This document shows, piece by piece, positions 37,036 through 45,745 of a stretch of DNA of 64,000 nt. The notes below the pieces were generated by a model, which worked only from the letters and a program-made list of their open reading frames with translations, was not told the origin of the DNA and did no database searches. The stretch comes from Pelotomaculum thermopropionicum SI. Lineage in GTDB: Bacteria; Bacillota; Desulfotomaculia; Desulfotomaculales; Pelotomaculaceae. Position 1 is the stretch's first letter. Each line of letters starts with the position of its first letter. The translations under genes were made by a program, and so were the position numbers. Location: assembly GCA_000010565.1 (NCBI GenBank), contig AP009389.1, positions 1 to 64,000 on the forward strand, in the 5' to 3' direction.

Positions 37036-38468
37036 ACAGTAAAAAAAGCGAATTTTTCGGCTCGCTCCGGATTCAATTGTTGTCCCGTTCTCTCCTGATC
37101 CTTGCCCTTTTGCTTATGCTGATCGGCCTATTTCAGTATGTTTTGATGAAGGAGTTCGTGTACAGGAACAAAGCCGCCAGCATACAGAGCCAGCTCCTGT
37201 CGGTTCCCCGTTTTGACTGGCCGCAATTGCCCGGTATCCCGGAGGACGGCAGGGTGCGCCCGCCGCTTTTTTTTATTCCTGAGGTGAACCTGGCATTTGT
37301 CGATCTGGAAGGCAACTTTTACGTGCTGTCACGCGGGCCTGGGGACACAAGCCCTCCAAGGCTGGATACCGGGGAGTATTTGAGCATACTAGGCAAAAGG
37401 CCGGACCTGAGATATAAAGTTGTTTATGATTCCGCGGGGACAGAACAGTTGCTGGTGTTGCAGCCGGTCATGGCAAGGAACGGGAAGGTTATCGGCATAA
37501 CCCAGGCGGGTACTTTGACAGGCCCGCTAAAAGAGCTGCTTGTACGCCAGCTTCTAGTGTTTTTGGTTCTTTCCCTGGCAGCCATGTTTTTCGGGCTGCT
37601 CGGTTTTCTGCCAGTGATTAGAAGAACACTGGCCCCCCTTTCCAACATGATAGATACTGCCGGGCAAATCGACGCCGGAAATCTGGCTAAGCGTTTCCCG
37701 ACCCAGCAGGGTCAGGTAGAAATAGACCGCCTGGCGGAATCCTTCAATGGGATGCTGGACCGTTTGGAGGCTTCCTTCAAAGCGGAAAGGGAAACCAAGG
37801 AACAGATGCGTCGCTTTATAGCAGACGCCTCCCACGAGCTCCGCACGCCGCTGACGTCCATCCACGGCTTTCTGGAGGTGCTGCTCCGCGGCGCGGCCAG
37901 CCAACCCGATCAGCTGCAGAAAGCGTTAAAAAGCATGCACAGCGAATCGGAGCGCCTTACCAGGCTGGTGCACGACCTGCTGCTGCTGGCCAAGCTCGAC
38001 CGCACCCCCCAGGTTGAGCTGGCCGAAGGTTTACTGAGCACCATGATCCTGGATATGGAGCCACAGCTGCGAATACTGGCCGGCAACAGAGAGCTCAGCC
38101 TGCAGATCGAACCGGGCGTAGTGTGCAGGTATGACGTGAACAAAATGAAACAGGTCATTTTGAACCTGTTTCACAATGCGGTACAGCATACCGACCCTGA
38201 AGGCGGCTGTATCCGGCTTTCGTTGTCCAGGGTTGATGGCGGCGTGCGGCTTTCTGTTCAGGACAACGGGCCAGGGATCGGCGAGGAATACCTGCCCCAT
38301 ATCTTCGACCGGTTCTACCGGATAGATGTATCCCGCGCCCGCAAGTACGGCGGCTCAGGCCTGGGCCTGGCAATTACTAAGGCAATTGTGGACATTCACG
38401 GCGGAGTTATCAGCGTTGAAAGCAAGCCGGGAGAAGGCTGTACATTTCACATCTGGCTGCCTGTATAA
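37032..38468 (+). CDS. Sensor histidine kinase
   Basis: A 478-residue membrane kinase. A first membrane segment lies at about 15-38, an extracytoplasmic region at about 40-165 and a second segment at about 170-195. The HAMP linker (about 195-250) precedes the phospho-accepting histidine in ADASHELRTPLTS near 268. The ATPase domain has NLFHNAVQHT, DNGPGIGEEYLPHIFDRFY and GGSGLGLAI. It overlaps the response regulator start-to-stop. The sensed signal is unknown; the linked efflux and glycosyltransferase genes suggest an envelope signal. Confidence 0.94.
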   Translation: MNSKKSEFFGSLRIQLLSRSLLILALLLMLIGLFQYVLMKEFVYRNKAASIQSQLLSVPRFDWPQLPGIPEDGRVRPPLFFIPEVNLAFVDLEGNFYVLSRGPGDTSPPRLDTGEYLSILGKRPDLRYKVVYDSAGTEQLLVLQPVMARNGKVIGITQAGTLTGPLKELLVRQLLVFLVLSLAAMFFGLLGFLPVIRRTLAPLSNMIDTAGQIDAGNLAKRFPTQQGQVEIDRLAESFNGMLDRLEASFKAERETKEQMRRFIADASHELRTPLTSIHGFLEVLLRGAASQPDQLQKALKSMHSESERLTRLVHDLLLLAKLDRTPQVELAEGLLSTMILDMEPQLRILAGNRELSLQIEPGVVCRYDVNKMKQVILNLFHNAVQHTDPEGGCIRLSLSRVDGGVRLSVQDNGPGIGEEYLPHIFDRFYRIDVSRARKYGGSGLGLAITKAIVDIHGGVISVESKPGEGCTFHIWLPV

Positions 38469-38510
38469 ACTGCGGAGTTTTTAATTCATAGCGAACAAAC
38501 GGGAGTGCTT

Positions 38511-38586
38511 TTAAGGGTCAATTCAGCACTTGCTCAACCAACTTTCAGTTTTCGTTAAGGAATATTTCAGCTAAGGAGGTTATTAT
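38511..38586 (+). promoter_or_regulatory. Phased 11-bp repeat array B and -10 box, efflux operon
   Basis: Six units end at 38515 (TTAAG), 38526 (TTCAG), 38537 (CTCAA), 38548 (TTCAG), 38559 (TTAAG) and 38570 (TTCAG), each 11 bp apart. Ten bases after the last lies TATTAT (38581-38586) as -10. An SD-like AAGGAGG at 38573-38579 lies between array and -10, so it would not be transcribed from this promoter. Confidence 0.75.
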
Positions 38587-38714
38587 TGTTAAAGTAAAAG
38601 GCTGCACTTCGCCGGATGCCTCGTGCGGCTGTTCAAAGCAATGAATGAAAGGGGGGTTTAAAAATTTTTGTTTTCTTAAAGAGAAAAAAAGTTTTCTTTG
38701 TTGCAACAGCAGTT

Positions 38715-40121
38715 GTGGCAGCAGCGCTGGCCGGTTTATATGTTCTGGGAGGAACAAAAAAAGCAGAAAGCAATTACATAACCGGCACCGTTAAAAAAGG
38801 GACGGTAACCACCGCCATTTCAGCCACCGGCACGGTAGAACCGGTAAGCACTGTTTCCTTGAGCTTTGAAAACGCAGAAATAATAAAGAAAATATACGTA
38901 AAAGAGGGAGATCACGTAACCGCAGGGCAGCTTCTGGCTGAACAGGAGAGCGACAATTTGGAAGCGCAGGTGATCCAGAGTTCGGCAAGTTTAAAAGGGG
39001 CCCTGGCCAAGCTTGAACTCTTAAAAAACGGTTCTACGGCAGAAGAAATAGCTCAGGCCGAGGCAAACGTAGTGATGGCCCAGGCGGCTTATGACCTGAC
39101 GAAAACCAACCTGGAGCGTTATCAGGCGCTGTTTCAGGAAGGAGCTGTATCTAGGGCCGATCTGGACAGCGCCAGCAACGAATATGTTAATGCAGAGGCC
39201 AAGTTAAAACAAGCTCAGGAGTCTCTGAAGGCCCTTTTAAACGGCAACAGGCGGGAAGATATTGAGGCACAGGCCGCCCAGGTGGAGAGCAGCAGGGCGC
39301 AGCTTCAGATAGCACAGAAGGCCCTGGCGGGGACAAAACTGTTCAGCCCCATAAATGGTGTTGTCAGCGAAGTAAACGGCGGGGAGGGACAGCGGGCTGC
39401 CGCCAACAACAACAGTACCAGCAGCGGAACCGGTTTTATTGTTGTTATTTCGGATGCTCTGCAGGTCAGGGCCCAGGTTAATGAGGCCGACATCGGCAGG
39501 CTGGAAACCGGCCAGAAGGCGGAAATCACGGTCAACGCTTTTCCCAATAAAACCTTTACCGGCAGGGTAGGCAGCATCTCCCCGCAGGCGACTACGGTCT
39601 CAAACGTTCAGGTTTACGACACGGTTATCGAGCTGGACGAAAACCAGCAGGGCTTAAAGGCAGGAATGCCCGCAAACGTAAATATAATTGTTGAAAGGCG
39701 CGAGGATGTTTTGACCGTGGCCAGGGGAGCCGTGACTTATGCTGCTAACTATCTAAACAATGCGGGACAGGGAACCGCTGCCAAGACAGCATCGCCTGAA
39801 GGCGGAAACAGCAACCGTACCTCTGTTAGCGGTGCCGACGGGAATTCCAGCAGCGGGATTGGTGCTGCAGGGCTGGCAAAAGAGAATGCCCGGAAGCAAC
39901 AGGCGGTTGTCCTTGTTCTGGACAAATCCGGCAGGCCTGCGCCCCGGCAGGTGGTGCTAGGGTTGTCGGACCTGAAAAACTATGAAGTTATTGAAGGCCT
40001 TAATGAAGGCGATGTTGTGATTATTGGCGGAAGCGGTACCGCTGTTTCAGGTAGCGCAAGCAACAACAGCAGCGGGAGCGGCGGCGGTCCGCCGCTCATG
40101 GGAGGGCCTCCGCCACATTAA
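38715..40121 (+). CDS. MacA-like efflux periplasmic/membrane-fusion adaptor
   Basis: A 468-residue adaptor: N-terminal membrane anchor, a lipoyl-like half GTVEPVSTVSLSFENAEIIK, a helical hairpin with coiled-coil (about 80-180), a second lipoyl half (LFSPINGVVSEVNGG), beta-barrel and membrane-proximal domains. The tail is low-complexity, rich in Gly, Ser and Asn, ending GGPPPH. The first standard start is GTG 38715 but it has no ribosome site and lies inside the anchor. In-frame sequence extends upstream to ATT at 38664, seven bases after AAAGGGGGG, and adds a basic segment (LKRKKVFFVATA). An ATT start is therefore possible. ABC ATPase and permease genes follow. Confidence 0.88.
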   Translation: MAAALAGLYVLGGTKKAESNYITGTVKKGTVTTAISATGTVEPVSTVSLSFENAEIIKKIYVKEGDHVTAGQLLAEQESDNLEAQVIQSSASLKGALAKLELLKNGSTAEEIAQAEANVVMAQAAYDLTKTNLERYQALFQEGAVSRADLDSASNEYVNAEAKLKQAQESLKALLNGNRREDIEAQAAQVESSRAQLQIAQKALAGTKLFSPINGVVSEVNGGEGQRAAANNNSTSSGTGFIVVISDALQVRAQVNEADIGRLETGQKAEITVNAFPNKTFTGRVGSISPQATTVSNVQVYDTVIELDENQQGLKAGMPANVNIIVERREDVLTVARGAVTYAANYLNNAGQGTAAKTASPEGGNSNRTSVSGADGNSSSGIGAAGLAKENARKQQAVVLVLDKSGRPAPRQVVLGLSDLKNYEVIEGLNEGDVVIIGGSGTAVSGSASNNSSGSGGGPPLMGGPPPH

Positions 40122-40177
40122 AACGGGCGCCTTATCAATGCTCCGCTGGTAAAAATTAATATGGGATGGTGCTGTGA

Positions 40178-40942
40178 ATGTCCGGGAATACAGCAATCGT
40201 TGTGGAAAACATCAAAAAAGTATACAACATGGGGGAAACTAAAATTTTAGCTTTAAAGGATATCAGTTTCACCATCCATGAGGGCGAAATGGTTGCCATT
40301 ATGGGTTCCTCCGGTTCAGGCAAAAGCACCCTGCTTAACATTTTGGGCTGCTTAGACAAGCCCACTGCGGGCAGTTATTATCTTTACGGCGAAAATGTTT
40401 CCCAACTGGACAAAAACCAGCTGGCCTTTATCCGCAACAAAAGGATCGGTTTTGTATTCCAGGGTTTTAACCTGCTGGGAAGAATGTCAGTGCTGGCTAA
40501 TGTGGAGCTCCCGCTGGTCTATGCCGGCGTACCAAAGAAAGAAATGGCCGAAAGGGCAAAGGAGGCCCTGGCCTGGGTCGGACTGTCAGAGTACCTGCAT
40601 CACTATCCCAATCAGATGTCGGGCGGCCAGCAGCAGAGGGTGGCCATCGCCCGGGCGCTGGTGAACAACCCTTCTTTGATCCTGGCAGACGAACCCACCG
40701 GTGCCCTCGACTCAAAAACGAGCGTGGAGATCATGGCAGTGATTCAAAGGCTTAATATTGAGAGAGGTATAACTGTGGTGGTGGTTACCCATGAAAAAGA
40801 TATCTCGTTGTACTGCCAGCGTTTAATCAATGTTAAGGACGGGTGCATTACCGGAGACGCTCCGGTTTTGAACCAGAGAGAGGCTGCCGGGGACCTGCCA
40901 GTCTTCCCTGGAGAAAAGGAGGCGGCGGGTTGGACGTTTTAA
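40178..40942 (+). CDS. ABC transporter ATP-binding protein (MacB/LolD type)
   Basis: A 254-residue ATPase with Walker [10 protein letters not shown] near 46, Q-loop [14 protein letters not shown], signature [15 protein letters not shown] near 148 and Walker [13 protein letters not shown] near 167, followed by the H-loop VTHEKD. These are the marks of the MacB/LolD group that powers mechanotransmission-type permeases. GTG/ATG-type start near 40178 is an ATG. It overlaps the permease gene by 13 bp. Confidence 0.95.
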   Translation: MSGNTAIVVENIKKVYNMGETKILALKDISFTIHEGEMVAIMGSSGSGKSTLLNILGCLDKPTAGSYYLYGENVSQLDKNQLAFIRNKRIGFVFQGFNLLGRMSVLANVELPLVYAGVPKKEMAERAKEALAWVGLSEYLHHYPNQMSGGQQQRVAIARALVNNPSLILADEPTGALDSKTSVEIMAVIQRLNIERGITVVVVTHEKDISLYCQRLINVKDGCITGDAPVLNQREAAGDLPVFPGEKEAAGWTF

Positions 40943-42147
40943 ACAGCCTCGAGGTGGCTATAAATGGTATTAGGGCAAACAAGCTAAGGTCATCCCTGAC
41001 CATGCTGGGCATCATCATCGGCGTTGCCGCCGTCATCATCATGATCTCCATGGGACAGGGAGCCAGCAAGAGGATTTCCGACCAGATTTCCAGCATGGGT
41101 TCAAATTTGCTCATGGTTTTTGCGGGGGCCGGGCAGGGGCCTGTGCGGGGGGCATCGGGAAGCGTAAACACCCTCACCCTGGAGGACGCCAAAGCCATAG
41201 CCGGCCTCTACGGGGTGGCCAGGGCGGTGCCGGAATTGAGCACCGGCGCCACGGTGGCATACGGCAGCCAGACCTGGACCTCCCAGGTTGACGGCACCAC
41301 GCCGGAGATGCAGCAAATTAAAAAATGGACCGTCAGCCAGGGGTCGTTTTTCACGGAGGACGACGTAAAAAGCGCCAGACTGGTGGCTGTTTTAGGTAAG
41401 ACGGTCGCGGACAACCTTTTCCCCGCCGGCTTCAACCCGGTGGGAGAGACGATCAGGATAAACAGGCTGACCTTCACCGTCGTCGGCGTGCTTGCCCCCA
41501 AGGGGGCAGCTATGGCCGGCCAGGATCAGGATGATGTCATATACGTTCCTGTGACTACGGTTCAAAAGAGGATGATGGGCGTAAATTACGTCCGGGTGAT
41601 CAATGTTCAGACTGAAACAAAGGAAAGTATGGCTTACGTCCAAAGCAGTATAGAAGAACTGCTCCGGGAGAGGCACCGTATTACCGGCAACAAATCGGAT
41701 GACTTTACTGTGCGAAATTTAACATCCGTTCTGGAAGCCGCCGAAACAGCAACCAGCACCATGACCCTGCTCCTGGCCAGCGTGGCCGCTGTGTCCCTTC
41801 TGGTGGGCGGCATAGGGATTATGAATATTATGCTGGTTTCCGTCACGGAGAGGACAAGGGAGATTGGCCTGCGCATGGCGGTGGGGGCCACAGAGAACGA
41901 TATCCGCAACCAGTTTCTGGTGGAGGCCGTTGCGCTCTGCCTGACGGGCGGTGTGGCGGGTATTCTAGCCGGTATTGCAGGCTCAAAAATAATCTCAAAG
42001 GTTGCCGGGTGGTCTACATACATCACGCTGTATTCGATTTTGTTGTCCGCTGGTTTTTCAGCGGCTATAGGAATTTTCTTCGGCTACTACCCTGCTAAAA
42101 AAGCGGCGGGGCTTGATCCCATCGAGGCGCTGCGTTTTGAAAAGTAA
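40930..42147 (+). CDS. ABC transporter permease, MacB/FtsX type
   Basis: From TTG 40930, with AAGGAGG seven bases upstream, the product is 405 residues. It has one membrane segment near 20-45 (SSLTMLGIIIGVAAVIIMIS), a large extracytoplasmic MacB_PCD domain (about 50-280) and three C-terminal segments. The C-terminal segments contain the family motif ERTREIGLRMAVGATENDI. With the adaptor and ATPase it would form a tripartite-like exporter. In a single-membrane organism this probably exports peptides, antibiotics or lipids. The frame extends upstream into the ATPase gene, which is not used. Confidence 0.93.
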   Translation: MDVLNSLEVAINGIRANKLRSSLTMLGIIIGVAAVIIMISMGQGASKRISDQISSMGSNLLMVFAGAGQGPVRGASGSVNTLTLEDAKAIAGLYGVARAVPELSTGATVAYGSQTWTSQVDGTTPEMQQIKKWTVSQGSFFTEDDVKSARLVAVLGKTVADNLFPAGFNPVGETIRINRLTFTVVGVLAPKGAAMAGQDQDDVIYVPVTTVQKRMMGVNYVRVINVQTETKESMAYVQSSIEELLRERHRITGNKSDDFTVRNLTSVLEAAETATSTMTLLLASVAAVSLLVGGIGIMNIMLVSVTERTREIGLRMAVGATENDIRNQFLVEAVALCLTGGVAGILAGIAGSKIISKVAGWSTYITLYSILLSAGFSAAIGIFFGYYPAKKAAGLDPIEALRFEK

Positions 42148-42239
42148 AGACCGGATGGGAGGTATTCCAGGGGTGGCGGAAATGTGTCTGAGATCTTACG
42201 CTGGCTGGAAGCAAGTTATTGAGATAGGGGGAATAAGTG

Positions 42240-42659
42240 ATGAAAAAGTGCCGGCAGCTCCATTTGTGGATTGGTTTGTTCACTTCTGTTCTGATCCTGA
42301 TAGAGTCTGTTACGGGCCTGTTAATGGTTGAACCCTGGCTGATCGGCGCAAACAGGCCGCAGGCGGAGCAGCGGGTGCAGCTAGAAAAAGCTGGCGCAGT
42401 GGATTTTGCCGGGGATGCGGCTGCATACGGCAGGCGCGCCGGGGCAGGGGCAGGACAGGGCAGGAATGCCGGAAGCGCCGGGAGGCAAAACAGCCTGATG
42501 GCGTTTGTTAGAGGCCTGCATTCCGGTAAAATAGGCAATACAGACCTTTCAATTTTTCTCGACATAGTTGCTGTGGCCATGATTGTTTTAACGACAACCG
42601 GGATTATCATGTCCGTTAACATTTTGAGGGCGCAAGCCAGGGCAAAAAAGAGAATTTAA
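42240..42659 (+). CDS. Small membrane protein, PepSY-associated TM-like
   Basis: A 139-residue protein with two predicted membrane spans, LWIGLFTSVLILIESVTGLL near 8-29 and IVAVAMIVLTTTGIIMSVNI near 108-130. They are separated by a Gly/Ala/Arg-rich loop (RRAGAGAGQGRNAGSAGRQN). The first span resembles PepSY-associated TM helices, which assist membrane redox or iron-handling proteins; the resemblance is partial. ATG 42240 lies after AGGGGGAA. It follows the permease by 92 bp and may belong to the same transcript. Confidence 0.65.
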   Translation: MKKCRQLHLWIGLFTSVLILIESVTGLLMVEPWLIGANRPQAEQRVQLEKAGAVDFAGDAAAYGRRAGAGAGQGRNAGSAGRQNSLMAFVRGLHSGKIGNTDLSIFLDIVAVAMIVLTTTGIIMSVNILRAQARAKKRI

Positions 42660-42775
42660 TTTTATCCAGATCCTGCCGTCTGACAGGTATTGGCAAGGTT
42701 GCATTTAAGGCATCAGCGCGGCTTGCCTGCGCGTGAATGCCTTTTTATGTAGTGCGCGTGCAACGCACAGAGCTT

Positions 42776-42851
42776 TTCAGCATATATTCAACCCCTGATC
42801 AACCAATATTCAGTTGCGTTTAAGGGGCAATTCAGGTTAAAAGGGTACCAT
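42776..42851 (+). promoter_or_regulatory. Phased 11-bp repeat array C and -10 box, glycosyltransferase gene
   Basis: Six units end at 42780 (TTCAG), 42791 (TTCAA), 42802 (ATCAA), 42813 (TTCAG), 42824 (TTAAG) and 42835 (TTCAG), each 11 bp apart. The -10-like TACCAT (42846-42851) starts 11 bp after the last base of the array, the same position as in arrays A and B. Confidence 0.75.
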
Positions 42852-42885
42852 TGAAAAAAGGGTCAGTTGTTATAGGAGGCCTGCC

Positions 42886-45048
42886 GTGCAGTCAGCTAAA
42901 CATGCAGGAAGGGGAGTTGTGGCGGTGAGAAAAAAACGGCTGAGAAAAAAACGGCTGAGAAAAAACCGGTCTTGGGGCTTTGACCCTGTTTTTACGGGCA
43001 TTGTCTTGCTGTCCGCATTTTTGAATATTTTCAACATCTGGAAGGACCAGTACGCCAACGCCTATTACACTGCGGCCGTAACCAGCATGCTGCAGAACTG
43101 GCGCAATTTTTTATTCGCTTCGTTTGACCCGGCTGGATACATAACAGTGGATAAACCGCCGGCCGCCTTCTGGGTGCAGGCGGCATTTGCCTATGTTTTC
43201 GGAGTGCATGGGTGGAGCGTTATTCTCCCGCAGGCTCTGGCCGGAGTTGGTTCTGTACTGCTGGTGTACGTTTTAGTAAAGCCTGCTTTCGGCAAGACGG
43301 CAGCCCGGCTTGCGAGCCTTGTCATGGCAAGCACGCCAATTGCCGTAGCGGTGAGCAGGACTAACAACATTGACAGCCTCCTGGTATTTACGCTCCTCAT
43401 TGCAACCTGGATGCTGTTCCGGGCGGTCCGGAGCCAGAAGTTTTTGTGGTTGCTCGGTGCCTTTGCCATGATCGGAGCCGGCTTTAATATGAAAATGTTT
43501 CAGGCCTACATGGTTGTGCCGGCTTTTTGCCTGCTCTACCTGATCGCTTATGAGGGCGGGTGGAAGAAGAAACTGGCCGTTCTGGCGGCGGCAACAGCCG
43601 TTATGGTAGTGGTGTCGGGGGCGTGGGCGACTGTGGTCGAGGTGATCCCTCCCGAAAACAGGCCGTACATCGGAGGCAGCCGGACCAACTCGGTGCTGGA
43701 GCTGGCCGTGGGGTACAACGGGATAATGCGTCTAACAGGAATGCACGGATGGGGCGCCGGCCCCGGTTCGGCCCAGGACAGGCGGCAAATGCCGGCGCAG
43801 GATGAGGGTGCAAGGCCGGACCCGCGGCAAATGCCTCAGGGCGGAGAGAACGTGCCTGACCGGCTGCAGGGACAGCAGGAAGGAAGCAACGCGCCTGCTC
43901 CGGCGCAAATGCCCCCCGATAAAAGCGGCTTGCCGGGAGCTGTTCAGGGCAGCAGAACTGGACAGGGGTCGGCACCAGGATTTGGCGGGGGCCGGCCACA
44001 GGGCCGGGGCGGCGGCGCTTTCGGCACGGGTCAGCCGGGACCGCTGCGGCTGTTTCAATCCGAACTTTCTGGCCAGACAAGCTGGCTTTTGCCGTTCGTG
44101 GGCTTTGCCTGCACCGGTTTGCTGGCGGGGGTAAGCCGGAAAAGGCCGCTTACAGCCAAGCAAAAAGAGACCCTGTTCTGGCTGGCCTGGCTTGTCCCGG
44201 CAATGGCGTTCTTCAGTGTCGCCGGCTTTTTCCACCACTATTACCTGATCATGCTCGCACCTCCGGTTGCGGCACTAGCAGGGGCAGGCTGGGTTGAGCT
44301 CTGGAGCCAGTACCGCGACAGGGACGGCTGGAAAATGTTGCTCTTGCCGGCCGGCCTGCTGGCTACTACAGCTTTTGAACTGTACGTACTGCAGCCCTAC
44401 CAGAGGCAAATCGGCATTAGCTGGTCCATCTGCATAGGAGCGGCAGGGGCCGGGCTGGCACTGGTATTGTTTATAGCCGCTACAATAAAACAGAAGCCGG
44501 CTTTTGTGTTAGCCTTGGCTGCGATGCTGGTGCTGCTGGCAGCACCCCTGTACTGGGCCTGCACGCCGCTTTTGTACGGCGTAAACTACACTATGCCGCA
44601 GGCCGGACCTGTTCAGCAAGGGTTTGGCCAGAGGCCTGGTATTGGAAGAGGGCCTGGTTCTGGGGTTAATGAAAAACTGCTTGAGTACCTTGAAAAGAAT
44701 AATACAGGAGAAAAATACCTTTTTGCCACTACCGACGCCAATACGGCCGCGCCGTACATCATTGAAACAGGCAAAGCCGTAATGGCCATGGGTGGCTTCA
44801 GTGGCTCCGACCCCGTTCTCACTGTAGAGAAACTGAAGCAGATGGTGGCAAACAAAGAAGTTAAGTATTTCCTGATTCCTTCGGTCTCCGGTTTTGTAGG
44901 CAGGGAGGGTGGCGCTGCGGGTGAAGTGCTGGAGTGGATCCGGGCCAACAGCACGGAGGTTCCCCGGGAAGAGTGGCAGCCAAATGTAATTCAAAGCGTC
45001 CCTGGGGGAATGAGGGACGGCAGGACGTTATATAAAATTAAAGGCTGA
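42886..45048 (+). CDS. GT39-family membrane glycosyltransferase (YkcB/ArnT-like)
   Basis: A 720-residue polytopic protein with about a dozen membrane spans. The N-terminal loop has the GT-C catalytic acidic residues (NAYYTAAVTSMLQNW ... SFDPAGYITVDKPP), and SRTNNIDSLLVFTLLIATWM follows near 160. This family transfers sugars from polyprenyl-phosphate carriers to lipids or proteins outside the membrane. Two odd features: the N-terminus has the tandem RKKRL-type repeat (from a 15-bp DNA repeat near 42932-42965), and residues about 285-385 are a Gly/Gln/Pro-rich low-complexity insert. GTG 42886 has GGAGG upstream. The normal GT2 partner gene next door is broken. Confidence 0.88.
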   Translation: MQSAKHAGRGVVAVRKKRLRKKRLRKNRSWGFDPVFTGIVLLSAFLNIFNIWKDQYANAYYTAAVTSMLQNWRNFLFASFDPAGYITVDKPPAAFWVQAAFAYVFGVHGWSVILPQALAGVGSVLLVYVLVKPAFGKTAARLASLVMASTPIAVAVSRTNNIDSLLVFTLLIATWMLFRAVRSQKFLWLLGAFAMIGAGFNMKMFQAYMVVPAFCLLYLIAYEGGWKKKLAVLAAATAVMVVVSGAWATVVEVIPPENRPYIGGSRTNSVLELAVGYNGIMRLTGMHGWGAGPGSAQDRRQMPAQDEGARPDPRQMPQGGENVPDRLQGQQEGSNAPAPAQMPPDKSGLPGAVQGSRTGQGSAPGFGGGRPQGRGGGAFGTGQPGPLRLFQSELSGQTSWLLPFVGFACTGLLAGVSRKRPLTAKQKETLFWLAWLVPAMAFFSVAGFFHHYYLIMLAPPVAALAGAGWVELWSQYRDRDGWKMLLLPAGLLATTAFELYVLQPYQRQIGISWSICIGAAGAGLALVLFIAATIKQKPAFVLALAAMLVLLAAPLYWACTPLLYGVNYTMPQAGPVQQGFGQRPGIGRGPGSGVNEKLLEYLEKNNTGEKYLFATTDANTAAPYIIETGKAVMAMGGFSGSDPVLTVEKLKQMVANKEVKYFLIPSVSGFVGREGGAAGEVLEWIRANSTEVPREEWQPNVIQSVPGGMRDGRTLYKIKG

Positions 45049-45058
45049 GGAGAGTGCC

Positions 45059-45699
45059 ATGACAGGAAAAGTCCGCTATACCATTGTCATTCCGGTATAC
45101 AATGAGGCTGTTGTGCACGAAACCTACCGCAGGTTGACAAAGGTGATGCAATCTATCGGCGAACCGTATGAATTGCTGTTCGTTAACGACGGAAGCCAGG
45201 ACTGGACAGGAAAAATTATTGAAAGCTTGGCGGCAGCGGATGGATGTGTGAGAAAGCTTGACTTCTCGCTGTGCGATGTCATGCGCGATATCAGGGAGAA
45301 AAACCGCTATGTCCGCGGCCTGGTAAGCTGGGCCGGCTTCCAGCAAGCGGCGGTGGAGTACGTCCGGGAGGAGCGTTTTGCCGGGGAAACAAAGTACCCG
45401 TTTAAAAAAATGCTAAGGCTAGCGGCGGACGGGATTGCTTCTTTTTCCTGTAAGTCTCTCCGGCTGGCACTGCCATTCGGCCTTTTGGTTAGCTCTGCCG
45501 GTCTGGCCTGGCTGGCTTTTTCATTAGGCAGGCTGTTGCTCCATGCCGGAGAGGGTGTCGGTTGGAGGCCCTCGCTGCCTGCCTGTTTCTGCTAAACGGC
45601 CTGATCCTGATCCAGATTGGGATTCTTGGAGAATATATCGGAAGAATTTACGATGAAAATAAAAGCCGGGCCGGGCGATGCGGTAAAAAGGCATGGTAA
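45059..45699 (+). pseudogene. GT2 glycosyltransferase (YkcC/GtrB-like), deleted and frameshifted
   Basis: The start (RYTIVIPVYNEAVVHETYRR ... LLFVNDGSQDWT) and the end (EKNRYVRGLVSWAGFQQAAV, then membrane spans) match polyprenyl-phosphate glycosyltransferases of about 320 residues. After KLDFS the frame jumps straight to LCDVMRDIREKN. Roughly 100 residues with the DxD catalytic core are missing. Near 45567 a one-base frameshift follows; the proper end (LNGLILIQIGILGEYIGRIYD) continues in another frame to 45699. Both lesions together make a pseudogene. It is 10 bp after the GT39 gene, its expected donor-forming partner. Confidence 0.85.
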
Positions 45700-45745
45700 A
45701 AAACGTCCGGCCGCCGTTTAATTTGGCACAAAGGAGTGTCCGCCG

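Noticed and set aside
38582-38644. Twenty-codon cysteine-containing ORF with AAGGAGG and an ATT start
   Set aside because: The AAGGAGG lies between the repeat array and the predicted -10 box, so it would not be in the mRNA; no standard start codon is present.
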